Assembly: GCF_014836935.1 (NCBI RefSeq)
Contig: NZ_JACSPW010000001.1
Coordinates: forward strand, 496,001-560,000
Direction: 5' to 3'
Length of the DNA stretch: 64,000 nt
Origin: Solibacillus merdavium
Lineage (GTDB): Bacteria > Bacillota > Bacilli > Bacillales_A > Planococcaceae
Shown one piece after another: positions 1 to 7,569 of this stretch; the stretch's first letter is position 1, and each line of letters begins with the position of its first letter. The notes beneath the pieces were generated by a model that saw only the letters and a program-made list of their open reading frames with translations, was not told where the DNA came from and did no database searches. The translations under genes and the position numbers were made by a program.

Positions 1-1
1 A

Positions 2-556
2 GCGGGTGAAGTAGTTAAGGGGCCTTATGAATCAGCTGTTAAACAAGTACGGACAGAAGGTTTAACTGATAAAATTACAGTTCGCATGGCCGATGGTTTA
101 GCCGCAGTAGAAGAAGGGGATGAGATAACTGCGGTAACAATTGCAGGAATGGGTGGCCCTTTAATCGTTTCAATTCTAGAAAAGCATCCACAGGCATTAA
201 AAACGGTTACCCGCCTAATTTTACAGCCAAATATCCATGCTAAAGCGATACGGGAATGGGCGCTTGCGAATCAATGGGCAATTCAGGATGAAGTGATTTT
301 GGAAGAGGACGGCAAAGTTTATGAAGTGCTCGTTTTACAGCGCGGTGAAATGAAGCTAACGGAGGCGGAAATTTTACTAGGACCAAAGTTAATGAATGCA
401 AAAACACCTGTTTTTGTAGAAAAATGGTCTCGGGAAATCGCCAATTGGCAACGTGTTCAACAAGCGATTGAGCAAGCCGGTAAAACCCCTGAAAATCAGG
501 CAAAGCATGAAGAATTATCACATTTAATAAAACTAGTACAGGAGGCGATTGCGTGA
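2..556 (+). CDS. trmK: tRNA (adenine(22)-N1)-methyltransferase TrmK, 5' end missing
   Basis: The reading frame is open from base 2, so the N-terminus and probably the SAM-binding start lie outside the window; 184 codons are visible. The motif AGMGGPLI (about residues 56-63 of the visible part) is the characteristic catalytic-loop signature of the TrmK/YqfN family of Rossmann-fold methyltransferases, which make m1A22 in tRNA. The C-terminal third is helical and charged, as expected for the family's coiled-coil tail. The gene overlaps the next one by 4 nt (GTGA), and trmK followed by a Nif3 gene is the B. subtilis yqfN-yqfO order. The function is from family knowledge. Confidence 0.9.
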   Translation, partial: AGEVVKGPYESAVKQVRTEGLTDKITVRMADGLAAVEEGDEITAVTIAGMGGPLIVSILEKHPQALKTVTRLILQPNIHAKAIREWALANQWAIQDEVILEEDGKVYEVLVLQRGEMKLTEAEILLGPKLMNAKTPVFVEKWSREIANWQRVQQAIEQAGKTPENQAKHEELSHLIKLVQEAIA

Positions 557-1674
557 AGTCAGTAAATGGCAACGAAATTATTCAACTGTTCGAATCATGG
601 TCACCGAAAAAATATGCATGCATGCCTAATGACCCTATTGGCTTAGCTATCGGAACATTAAATAAACCCGTCTCAAAAGTGCTTGTTACTCTAGACGTGA
701 CACATGAAATTGTTAATGAAGCGATTGAAAATGGGTGTGAACTTATCATTGCGCATCATCCACCTATTTTTATGAAATTATCCAATTTACGGACAGATAA
801 TCCGCAGGGGGCATTATATGAAAAGTGTCTGAAAAACGATATTGCGGTATATGCAGCCCATACAAATTTAGATGTTGCACCGGGTGGGGTAAATGACTTA
901 TTAGCAGATGCACTGCAATTGGAAGAGCGCAGGATTTTAGATATTTCCTATGAGGAAAAAATGATGAAGCTTGCTGTTTTTGTTCCTGTTGACGATGCCG
1001 ATGCTTTACGCGAGGTTTTAGCAAAAGCCGGTGCCGGACGTTTAGGGAATTATGAGGCTTGCAGCTACACATTGGCTGGTAAAGGGCGTTTCCGTGCTGT
1101 AGAAGGAGCGGATCCTGCTGTAGGGGAAATAGGAGAACTGCATATCGAGCAGGAAGAGAAAGTTGAAGTCGTATTCCCGCAGTCTATGAAAAACAAAATA
1201 CTAAAGGCTATGTTAAATAGTCATCCATATGAAGAGCCGGCGTATGATTTGTTTACGATGGATGTGGCGACAAACGAAGAAGGATTGGGACGTATCGGAA
1301 AATTAAAAGAACCGATGACGTTACGTGAATTTGCGGAGTTTGTGAAAGTTCAATTAGATGTCCCTTGCCTGCGTGCAGTAGGTCCTCTTGATCAGCCTGT
1401 GCAAAAGGTTGCTATCGTCGGTGGTGACGGCAATAAGTACATTCGTACAGCAAAATTTGCAGGTGCCGATGTATTTGTAACAGGAGATATTGGCTTCCAT
1501 ATGGCTCAAAGTGCGGAATTGGATGGCTTAAGCATAATTGACCCTGGTCATCATGTAGAAAAAGTGATGATTAAAGGGGTTGCAGAAAAAATGGCGACAT
1601 TATGTACTGATAAAAAATTACCTGTCGAATTTCTTCAATCCAAGGTTCATACAGAGCCGTTTAAATTTATTTAG
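553..1674 (+). CDS. Nif3-like dinuclear metal centre protein (YqfO family)
   Basis: A 373-residue protein starting at a GTG that overlaps the trmK stop. It has the Nif3/DUF34 metal ligands: AHHPPIF (about residue 68), HTNLDVAPGGVND (about 103) and the C-terminal GDIGFHMA and DPGHHVEK segments. It is longer than the roughly 250-residue core because of a central insertion (about residues 130-235) that resembles the PII-like/CutA-type domain of Bacillus YqfO. Nif3 proteins form toroidal hexamers binding two metals. The biochemical role is unsettled; GTP cyclohydrolase-like names are often transferred without proof. Probably co-translated with trmK. Confidence 0.9.
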   Translation: MKSVNGNEIIQLFESWSPKKYACMPNDPIGLAIGTLNKPVSKVLVTLDVTHEIVNEAIENGCELIIAHHPPIFMKLSNLRTDNPQGALYEKCLKNDIAVYAAHTNLDVAPGGVNDLLADALQLEERRILDISYEEKMMKLAVFVPVDDADALREVLAKAGAGRLGNYEACSYTLAGKGRFRAVEGADPAVGEIGELHIEQEEKVEVVFPQSMKNKILKAMLNSHPYEEPAYDLFTMDVATNEEGLGRIGKLKEPMTLREFAEFVKVQLDVPCLRAVGPLDQPVQKVAIVGGDGNKYIRTAKFAGADVFVTGDIGFHMAQSAELDGLSIIDPGHHVEKVMIKGVAEKMATLCTDKKLPVEFLQSKVHTEPFKFI

Positions 1675-1694
1675 AATGTGATTAGAGATTAAAA

Positions 1695-1882
1695 TAAGCG
1701 GAGTATTTCCCCTTATTTTCAGAATTCCGCTCATTTTAAGTGAAATAAAGGAAGTAATTCCGGTTATTTACATGAAATTCTTTAAATTACATGCTTTTTT
1801 AATCAATAGGCGTAATATCTCCGCTTATTTTGGTTGTTTTTTCGTTAAATTAATAATTAAGCGGAATTTGTCCGTCTATTTT
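1695..1882. repeat. Four degenerate palindromic AAGCGGA...TCCGCTT units
   Basis: In the gap after the Nif3 gene four related units of about 25 bp start at 1695, 1746, 1807 and 1858 (spacings 51, 61, 51). Each is an imperfect inverted repeat of the type TAAGCGGA-N4-6-TCCGCTTATTTT; the second and third units are the most diverged. Intervening DNA holds weaker fragments such as TTCCGCTCATTTT at 1725. No coding frame crosses the region. Function unknown. Confidence 0.6.
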
Positions 1883-1900
1883 GCGCACTATAGCAAACCC

Positions 1901-2199
1901 AAAAATGCCAATATTCTCCTTGAGGGAAATGGCATTTTTTTGCTGGCGTAGAAAATTGATTTCCATTCCGGGACGCTTTCCGCGGGCACGGCCTTAGCCT
2001 GTAGTCTGAGGCGTCGGTGCTCCTGCGGTTACTCGTCGCAAAATAAATTTTGCTGTTCCCGCAGGAAGCTTTGCTTGTAGCGAAAGGCGTTAGCCGTCAG
2101 CTACACTCGCCCTCCATTCCAATCAATTTTTAAAGTATCGTTTTTTTATTAAGGATCTTTTCCTTAATCAATGAAATCTCTACTTCTGTCCCAGCCCCT
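1901..2199. repeat. GC-rich composite intergenic repeat, copy 1
   Basis: This shares its layout and sequence with 21122-21391. It starts with a terminator-like hairpin (AAAAATGCCA at 1901-1910, TGGCATTTTT at 1930-1939), then a GC-rich core 1954-2130 bounded by inverted AATTGATTTCCATTCC / CCATTCCAATCAATT, then a T-rich tail ending in CTCTACTTCTGTCCCAGCC. The core contains ACGCTTTCCGCGGGCACGGC at 1973, identical in both copies. The hairpin probably also terminates transcription of the Nif3 gene. Together with 1695-1882 this accounts for the 536-base gap. Confidence 0.75.
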
Positions 2200-2210
2200 T
2201 TAATTTTGAA

Positions 2211-4025
2211 TTAATTTTTTTCCGGTTGCTGCATTAAATAAGGATACGTCACTACTAATCCCAGTAAATAAATGACAACCAAAAAATAGAGAGGAAGCAA
2301 GTGGATGAATGTTGTATAACCGATTGCAAAGTGTGTGCCTATACCTGCTAAAAAGGCGGGAAGGGCACCGAAAGCATACGTAAACCATAACCAGCGTTCC
2401 CCGGCGCGAAATCCCCAAAGTGATAAACATAATACAAGGATACCTACACTAATAAGTGCACTGCCAAACCCAGCACGATCATGTGCAATCACTGGTATTA
2501 ACATGTCGCTTATAGATTGCAGCATTTCAACAGGCATACATAAAAAGCTAATATCGGTTGAAACAAACACTTTTGTGATACCAATGAATGAAATCACGAC
2601 TCCGCCGGCCAACAGTAAAAAGCCGAGCATAACGAACAGCAGTTGCCCATAAACACCACGCATCCAAATCCGGTCATTTGTGTCATGCCAAGATTGCGGG
2701 CTGCGGTTTGCTGTTTTGCTTTCCCGCCAGCTCAGTGCATAAAGAGGCAGCAAGAGTAGCCAAAAAAGTCCGTGCAGCCAATCAAAATAACCATAGCCTA
2801 TAAATAATAAAATGCCTAAAAATCCAGTTATTGCTGCACTATGAAAAGTTACTTTGGCCCAGTGCAGCTGACGCCTTATCCCGAAATAGGAAAGCGACAT
2901 ATATAGAATACTTGCAGAAATCATCGTGCCAGCGAGTGACATCCGGTCATGTGCCATAAAGGCTAAAATCTGTGGATTAATGAGATTTAATTGTTGATGC
3001 GTTAAACCGATAAAATTTTCATCATAATTTAAAATGACGGTAGTAAGTGCAAAATATTGTGCAATTAAGCCACCGATCAAAATGGCAAGCCCGAATAAAA
3101 ATGACCAATGCCAGCTCTGTGATGAGCTATGGATCTCTTTTTCATAGAGCAGCCGTTCATGAATCCTTTTTGGTAAGCCAGGACCTGTTTTTACATAACC
3201 TTCTGAAAGCATGATTAAGTCCGTACCGTATTCCTTTAAACATAGTGCCTGTGATGGCGACTCTACTCCACCTCTAGTAACGATAGGGTAGTCAGGAAAG
3301 GACTTTTTTAATTCCTGTACAGCTTGTTGCAATAATGGGAAAGCATTACTGTGTTCACTGTAATGGTCTTTGGTAGCTGTAATAGGGGCATCGATAACAA
3401 AGCCACGCACTGTTGCTGGAACTTGCCTAATCGTTTTTGCTGAATCCACTGAAACTATTTGATATAGAGTTGCCCCTATATCCAAATCGAGTTGCGCAAT
3501 CTGATCTGAATATAGAAAGAATCCCTCTACATATGGGGTAAGCTGTGTTATGCATGTGTACAATTCTTGCTTACTTAAGTTTTCGTCGAAGCGGGCAAAC
3601 AGTGGTATACGAATATTTTTCGTAATTACTAGTTTTAACACACTTTTTAGCAGTACTTTTTCCTCTGTATGGGAAAATGAGATATGCTGATCGTGCCATT
3701 GAGGTGGTAGCTGTACTGCAGGCTTTTTAACTACTATAGGGCCTATTTCAATAAAACTAAAGCCAAGTTCCTGAAAAGCGGTTACCCCAGTAAGTTGGGG
3801 GTCCAATTTACTGCTAAGACCTATTGGTGAATTAACGTGAGTACCGTTTACCTGTTGCTTCAAAAGTGGGTTAGTTCGGTTGTGACCTAAAAATTCGATG
3901 AGGTGCTTTCCACCGGGAATGGCAGCAATAGTCCGCATGGAATGATGGATAAATTGCCTACTGTTTTTCGCTTCCATCTTAGATAAAGCTATCTTTTTTA
4001 AAGGATGATAGGACCAATCAGGCAT
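2211..4025 (-). CDS. DHODH-like TIM-barrel fused to a duplicated membrane domain
   Basis: 604 residues. Residues about 50-295 resemble class 2 dihydroorotate dehydrogenase: an N-terminal SPIGLSSKLD / FIEIGPIVVKKP segment matches the conserved GlAaGfDk...fvEiGtvtp region, and TRGGVESPSQA (250-260) with SEGYVKTGPGL (274-284) matches the FMN-phosphate loop. The usual NxSSPNTPG substrate loop is not present (FFLYSDQI at that place), so orotate chemistry is doubtful. Residues about 306-595 are hydrophobic membrane helices in two similar halves, each with an AHDR motif (358-361 and 514-517). It is transcribed convergently to the Nif3 gene. A true pyrD is normally in the pyr operon, so this is probably a specialised paralogue; function unknown. 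Confidence 0.65.
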   Translation of the reverse strand: MPDWSYHPLKKIALSKMEAKNSRQFIHHSMRTIAAIPGGKHLIEFLGHNRTNPLLKQQVNGTHVNSPIGLSSKLDPQLTGVTAFQELGFSFIEIGPIVVKKPAVQLPPQWHDQHISFSHTEEKVLLKSVLKLVITKNIRIPLFARFDENLSKQELYTCITQLTPYVEGFFLYSDQIAQLDLDIGATLYQIVSVDSAKTIRQVPATVRGFVIDAPITATKDHYSEHSNAFPLLQQAVQELKKSFPDYPIVTRGGVESPSQALCLKEYGTDLIMLSEGYVKTGPGLPKRIHERLLYEKEIHSSSQSWHWSFLFGLAILIGGLIAQYFALTTVILNYDENFIGLTHQQLNLINPQILAFMAHDRMSLAGTMISASILYMSLSYFGIRRQLHWAKVTFHSAAITGFLGILLFIGYGYFDWLHGLFWLLLLPLYALSWRESKTANRSPQSWHDTNDRIWMRGVYGQLLFVMLGFLLLAGGVVISFIGITKVFVSTDISFLCMPVEMLQSISDMLIPVIAHDRAGFGSALISVGILVLCLSLWGFRAGERWLWFTYAFGALPAFLAGIGTHFAIGYTTFIHLLPLYFLVVIYLLGLVVTYPYLMQQPEKN

Positions 4026-4112
4026 TTGAAGTCACCCCATTTTTGTTTTATTTCCAGTTTACCATACGGAAAAGGTATATTTGGAAACTGATTTTATGTA
4101 ATAGTATAGAGG

Positions 4113-4153
4113 AAAAAATCGATTATATCGCCGATGAGCAATATAATCGATTT
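4113..4153 (-). terminator. Terminator of ispH
   Basis: A perfect 13-bp inverted repeat, AAATCGATTATAT (4116-4128) and its complement (4141-4153), separated by 12 nt. On the minus strand it is followed by a T6 run, so it can end ispH transcription. A T8 run on the plus side makes it potentially bidirectional. Confidence 0.85.
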
Positions 4154-4179
4154 ACGTTTTTTTTGGAAGTCCTCATAGA

Positions 4180-5148
4180 TTAGTGAGGCATAATTTTTTC
4201 TACTGGCTTTGGTGTTTTGATTTTCGGTAAAATTTTATCCAACGTTACCGAACGTACAATTTCGTGTGTTGCCGGATCGTTTTTATCGAATTTCTCCAAA
4301 AATGCAATGACTTCCTTTACGATTGGTGTTGGTGTTGAAGCTCCGGCTGTAACCGCAACTGTTTCAACATTTTCCAACCACTCGATTTGGAGCTCTGAAA
4401 TATCGGAAATGCGGTAAGACGGGGTACCTGCTATTTCCACTGATACTTGAGTTAAACGGTTAGAGTTGTTTGATTTTGGGTCTCCGACGACGATTAATAA
4501 ATCAGAAGCCCCGGCTTGGTCAGCTACTGCTTCTTGACGTACTTGTGTCGCTAAACAAATTTCTTTGTGTACTTCTACATGTGGAAATTTTTCTTTTAAA
4601 CTATCCATTAGGAAAGCTACATCCCATTGACTCATCGTCGTTTGGTTCGTAACGAGAATTTTTTGGTTTTCAAATGATAGATTATCAATATCTTTCATCG
4701 ATTGGACTAAGTGAACATGGTCCGGTGCTACACCAATAGCACCTTCTGGTTCTGGATGTCCTTTTTTACCGATGTAAATAATGTCATAACCTTCTGCTGT
4801 TTTTTCGCGAATTAAATCATGTGTAACCGTGACGTCCGGACATGTGGCATCAATTGATACCAATCCTTTACGCTTCGCAATTTCACGTATTTCAGGTGAT
4901 ACCCCATGTGCTGTAAAAATAACCGTCCCTTGTTCTACTTGCTCAATAATATCTTTTCTGTTATCGCCATCAAGCGTAATAATACCATCTTGTTCAAATG
5001 CATCTGTTACATGTTTATTGTGGACAATCATACCTAAAATATAAATTGGTCTTGGTAATGACTTGTCAAGTGCAGCATTGCGAGCGATTACCATAGCGTC
5101 AACTACGCCATAGCAGTAACCACGCGGATTAATTTTAATTACTTTCAT
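4180..5148 (-). CDS. ispH: 4-hydroxy-3-methylbut-2-enyl diphosphate reductase
   Basis: A 322-residue IspH/LytB protein, the last step of the MEP isoprenoid pathway, giving IPP and DMAPP. The three cysteines for the [4Fe-4S] cluster are visible in GYCYGV (about residue 12), DATCPDV (about 104) and EICLAT (about 198), and FTAHGVSPE carries the conserved His. Length matches Bacillus YqfP. The start has an AAAGGAGT ribosome binding site just upstream. It lies between the yqfO and yqfQ equivalents as in B. subtilis but is separated from yqfQ by two inserted genes. Confidence 0.96.
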   Translation of the reverse strand: MKVIKINPRGYCYGVVDAMVIARNAALDKSLPRPIYILGMIVHNKHVTDAFEQDGIITLDGDNRKDIIEQVEQGTVIFTAHGVSPEIREIAKRKGLVSIDATCPDVTVTHDLIREKTAEGYDIIYIGKKGHPEPEGAIGVAPDHVHLVQSMKDIDNLSFENQKILVTNQTTMSQWDVAFLMDSLKEKFPHVEVHKEICLATQVRQEAVADQAGASDLLIVVGDPKSNNSNRLTQVSVEIAGTPSYRISDISELQIEWLENVETVAVTAGASTPTPIVKEVIAFLEKFDKNDPATHEIVRSVTLDKILPKIKTPKPVEKIMPH

Positions 5149-5303
5149 TTTACGTAACTCCTTTCAAAGCCCTGTAAGTTCATTATATAGGACGTATATA
5201 CTTTATTCAAAGTTCGCTTACTGAATTTGATAACAAATTATGAAGTAGGCTGCTAAAGAAAGAGACTAAGCACGAATCACATGGAGAAACCATATGAGTT
5301 TGC

Positions 5304-5309
5304 TATAAT
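5304..5309 (+). promoter_or_regulatory. Extended -10 promoter of the DUF1450 gene
   Basis: TTTGCTATAATG contains an extended -10 (TGCTATAAT) 36 nt before the chosen ATG at 5345. No good -35 is visible, as is common when the TG extension is present. Confidence 0.55.
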
Positions 5310-5344
5310 GAAAGAAATAAATGGAAGTAAAGCGGGGGGATGAC

Positions 5345-5623
5345 ATGGTATTTTCTTTTTTAAAACGTAGCAAGACAAAAGAGTTAAAAAATCAGGTTGA
5401 GTTTTGCATGACAAATTTATCGCTCGGTGCAGCAGATGTATATGATGTATTGGTCGAAAGAGATGATGTAGAAATTACTGAATTAGGCTGTACATCCAAC
5501 TGTGAAATATGTGAAGCCAATCTTTTTACTATAGTTAATGGCGATATTATTAAAGCGGAAGATTCTCAGCAATTGCTGGATTTAGTTGAAAGAGAGTTGG
5601 AAGAAAACTCTGTCCTATCTTAA
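5345..5623 (+). CDS. DUF1450 family protein (YuzB-like)
   Basis: A 92-residue protein chosen from ATG 5345 because a GCGGGGGG ribosome binding site lies 5-10 nt before it; an in-frame ATG at 5321 has none. VEFCMTNLS (about residue 20) and GCTSNCEICEANLFTIVNGDII (about 50-71) match the DUF1450/YuzB family, whose CxxxCxxC-type cysteine cluster (here GCTSNCEIC) suggests a metal or redox site. No function is established for the family. It sits divergently from ispH with its own promoter. Confidence 0.8.
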   Translation: MVFSFLKRSKTKELKNQVEFCMTNLSLGAADVYDVLVERDDVEITELGCTSNCEICEANLFTIVNGDIIKAEDSQQLLDLVERELEENSVLS

Positions 5624-5631
5624 GTTCACTT

Positions 5632-5656
5632 GTTTTAAATAATTTCAATAGGGAAG
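5632..5656 (+). promoter_or_regulatory. Candidate sigma-B promoter before the general-stress SDR
   Basis: GTTTTA (5632-5637), a 13-bp spacer, and GGGAAG (5651-5656) fit the sigma-B consensus GTTTaa-N12-15-GGGwAw. It lies 65 bp before the original SDR start at 5721. The closest B. subtilis relative by sequence pattern, YdaD, is a sigma-B general stress gene, which supports the call. Confidence 0.6.
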
Positions 5657-5798
5657 AAATATTACGGAAATGAAAAAAATATTTTTATTTCAAATTGTTC
5701 ATTAGAGGAGTGTTTCTTTCATGACAAATGTTGAAAATAAACAAGTTGGTGGCACACCCGCACAAACGTAACCATCCCAGCCTGGTATCGAAAGTGAA

Positions 5799-6593
5799 AT
5801 GAATCCCTTGCCAACGCAGCCTTATGATTATATAGGCAGCAATAAGCTAAAAGGGAAAGTAGCGATTATTACAGGTGGCGATTCAGGAATTGGTCGAGCT
5901 GTAGCGGTTGCATATGCAAAAGAAGGTGCAAACCTTGTCATAAACTATTTGGAAAAAGAACAATCTGATGCGGAAGATACAAAACGCATTGTTGAAAAAG
6001 AAGGTATTAAAGCCATTTTGGTTGAAGGGGACATTGCAGACTATGAAACAAGTAAAAAGCTTGTTCAGTCAGCGATTGATCATTTCGGTCAAATTAATAT
6101 TGTTGTCAATAATGCAGCGGTTCAATATCCGGTAGATTCATTTTTGGATATTACAGTAGAGCAATGGGACAAAACGTTCCGTACAAATATTGATAGCATG
6201 TTTTATTTAAGTAAGGAAGCCCTCCCACATTTGGGACAGGGAGATTCCATTATATGTACGACATCCGTCAATGCATATAGAGGACATTCTATTTTAATCG
6301 ATTATACAGCGACTAAAGGAGCTATCGTAGGCTTTGTAAGAAGTCTCGCACAAAATGTAGCAGACAAAGGAATTCGAGTTAATATGGTTGCCCCAGGACC
6401 TATTTGGACGCCATTAATCCCATCAACCTTTGATGCAAGCCAAGTTGAAGAGTTTGGTACAGATACACCATTGAAACGACCTGGTCAACCGAGTGAGCTG
6501 GCGGGATCGTATGTTTTATTGGCATCTCAGGATGGCTCATATATTACAGGACAGTGTATTCATGTAAACGGTGGAAGTATAATGAGTTCTTAA
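5799..6593 (+). CDS. SDR oxidoreductase, general-stress type, with interrupted N-terminus
   Basis: 264 residues from ATG 5799. It has the classical SDR cofactor loop TGGDSGIGRA (about residue 28), NNAA (about 107), the catalytic Ser/Tyr/Lys around TTSVN and YTATKGA (about 170), and the family tail GGS near the end; it resembles B. subtilis YdaD/YhdF. The natural start is ATG 5721 (AGAGGAG at 5704), but its frame hits TAA at 5769-5771, codon 17, where relatives have Gln-rich sequence. The frame is otherwise open through to 5799 (QPGIESEMNP). Only the disordered leader is lost, so a shortened enzyme could be made by reinitiation at 5799, which has a weak ribosome binding site. Confidence 0.85.
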   Translation: MNPLPTQPYDYIGSNKLKGKVAIITGGDSGIGRAVAVAYAKEGANLVINYLEKEQSDAEDTKRIVEKEGIKAILVEGDIADYETSKKLVQSAIDHFGQINIVVNNAAVQYPVDSFLDITVEQWDKTFRTNIDSMFYLSKEALPHLGQGDSIICTTSVNAYRGHSILIDYTATKGAIVGFVRSLAQNVADKGIRVNMVAPGPIWTPLIPSTFDASQVEEFGTDTPLKRPGQPSELAGSYVLLASQDGSYITGQCIHVNGGSIMSS

Positions 6594-6616
6594 AAAAGAA
6601 TATATGATGAAATAAT

Positions 6617-6701
6617 AAACTACCCCATATTCGAATTAGAGGTGACTCGTTACTTAATTGACGAATCACCCCTAATTTGTTAAATGTGGGGTAGTTTTTT
6701 T
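6617..6701. terminator. Bidirectional terminator between SDR gene and yqfQ
   Basis: A long nested hairpin: AAACTACCCC (6617-6626) pairs with GGGGTAGTTT (6688-6697), with an inner pairing of AATTAGAGGTGA and TCACCCCTAATT. A T7 run follows on the plus side and an A-rich flank serves the minus side. The two flanking genes converge on it. Confidence 0.85.
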
Positions 6702-6708
6702 GTTGTTA

Positions 6709-7245
6709 TTAGTCAAAGGGTGGCTGAAATATCATTGGTCGGGAAGGTTTTGTTGCTATAGGTTGAACCGGCTCAGGATTTTGTCTTGACCCTCTACCTC
6801 TGCCGGACCGTTCTCTCTGCGACCGTTCTCCAGGTGTTGTATCTCCCCTAGGACGTTCTGTTGGCATAGCAACAGTGGATGATTCAAGTGGATCCGGAGA
6901 ATCTTTGAAACCTCTGTACATACGCCATAAAGCTGGCAAATTTTTAAACATTGGAGCAGCTTGCTGAATATAAGGGGTGAACTTTTGTGCATTACTAAAT
7001 AAAGAGTTTGCTCCTGCTAAAAAACCTTCTAGCCTAGGTGCACCTGCTGCAACACCAGCAGCACCTGCCGCGGCAGCAGCGCCTGCAGCATCCATAGGTA
7101 TTTGTGGCGGCATTTGCATTGGCATTTGGTTCATCATTGGTGTCCGCATCATATAAGGTGCATACATTGGAAAACGTGGTGCAACAGGTGCAGCAGGCAT
7201 TTGATTCATCATACCTTGAGGTGGAAAATAATAGGGTGGGCGCAT
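6709..7245 (-). CDS. YqfQ-like (VrrA-type) low-complexity protein
   Basis: 178 residues from the ATG at 7245, chosen because AAAGGAGT sits just upstream; an upstream in-frame ATG (7272) lacks a site. The N-terminal half is rich in Met, Pro, Gln and Ala (MPMQMPP, an Ala/Gly run), the middle (FLAGANSLFSNAQKFTPYIQQAAPMFKNLP, about residues 75-105) is the conserved YqfQ-like core, and the C-terminus is Arg/Ser/Pro-rich. Position between ispH and cshB equals B. subtilis yqfQ. B. anthracis VrrA of this family carries variable-number repeats. Possibly spore- or envelope-associated; function unknown. Confidence 0.75.
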   Translation of the reverse strand: MRPPYYFPPQGMMNQMPAAPVAPRFPMYAPYMMRTPMMNQMPMQMPPQIPMDAAGAAAAAGAAGVAAGAPRLEGFLAGANSLFSNAQKFTPYIQQAAPMFKNLPALWRMYRGFKDSPDPLESSTVAMPTERPRGDTTPGERSQRERSGRGRGSRQNPEPVQPIATKPSRPMIFQPPFD

Positions 7246-7293
7246 AATGAACTCCTTTCTTAATGTCCTCATGAAATTGTAATTTCTTTTATG

Positions 7294-7459
7294 CCTCGGC
7301 GTAATTGCTTCCAGATTTTTTTAAGATACTAAAAAAATCTATGACATGCGCCGGGGTCTTTCTTCATTCAGTGGGCGCCTTAGACACCTGCTGAGCCTAA
7401 CAAAACCAAGCATTCATTAGCCCCTTGAAGATGAGAGTGATTTTTGCTGAATGAAGAAA
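7294..7459. other. Structured intergenic element (two strong hairpins)
   Basis: Between yqfQ and cshB (gap 7246-7569). First hairpin: CCTCGGCG (7294-7301) with CGCCGGGG (7349-7356) encloses AGATTTTTTT (7313-7322) with AAAAAAATCT (7331-7340). Second: TTTCTTCATTCAG (7359-7371) pairs perfectly with CTGAATGAAGAAA (7447-7459), enclosing a 75-nt GC-richer loop. The element lies upstream of the cshB promoter, so it is not in the cshB leader; it could be transcribed with yqfQ or be an independent RNA or mobile repeat. Confidence 0.5.
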
Positions 7460-7534
7460 ATTCATCTCAACTGTTTGACGTTGAAACTATTTATAAGTTA
7501 TGATATGCAGATGGTCACTTAAATGTACGAAACA

Positions 7535-7543
7535 TGGTACAAT
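7535..7543 (+). promoter_or_regulatory. Extended -10 promoter of cshB
   Basis: TGGTACAAT gives an extended -10 (TACAAT at 7538-7543) 26 nt before the cshB ATG, leaving a leader of roughly 20 nt. No convincing -35. Confidence 0.5.
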
Positions 7544-7569
7544 AGGAAAGATGTAAGGAGGTACGAAAC

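Noticed and set aside
1954-2130. Insertion sequence remnant
   Set aside because: No transposase frame or fragment is present; the region matches another intergenic copy instead, so it is listed as a repeat.
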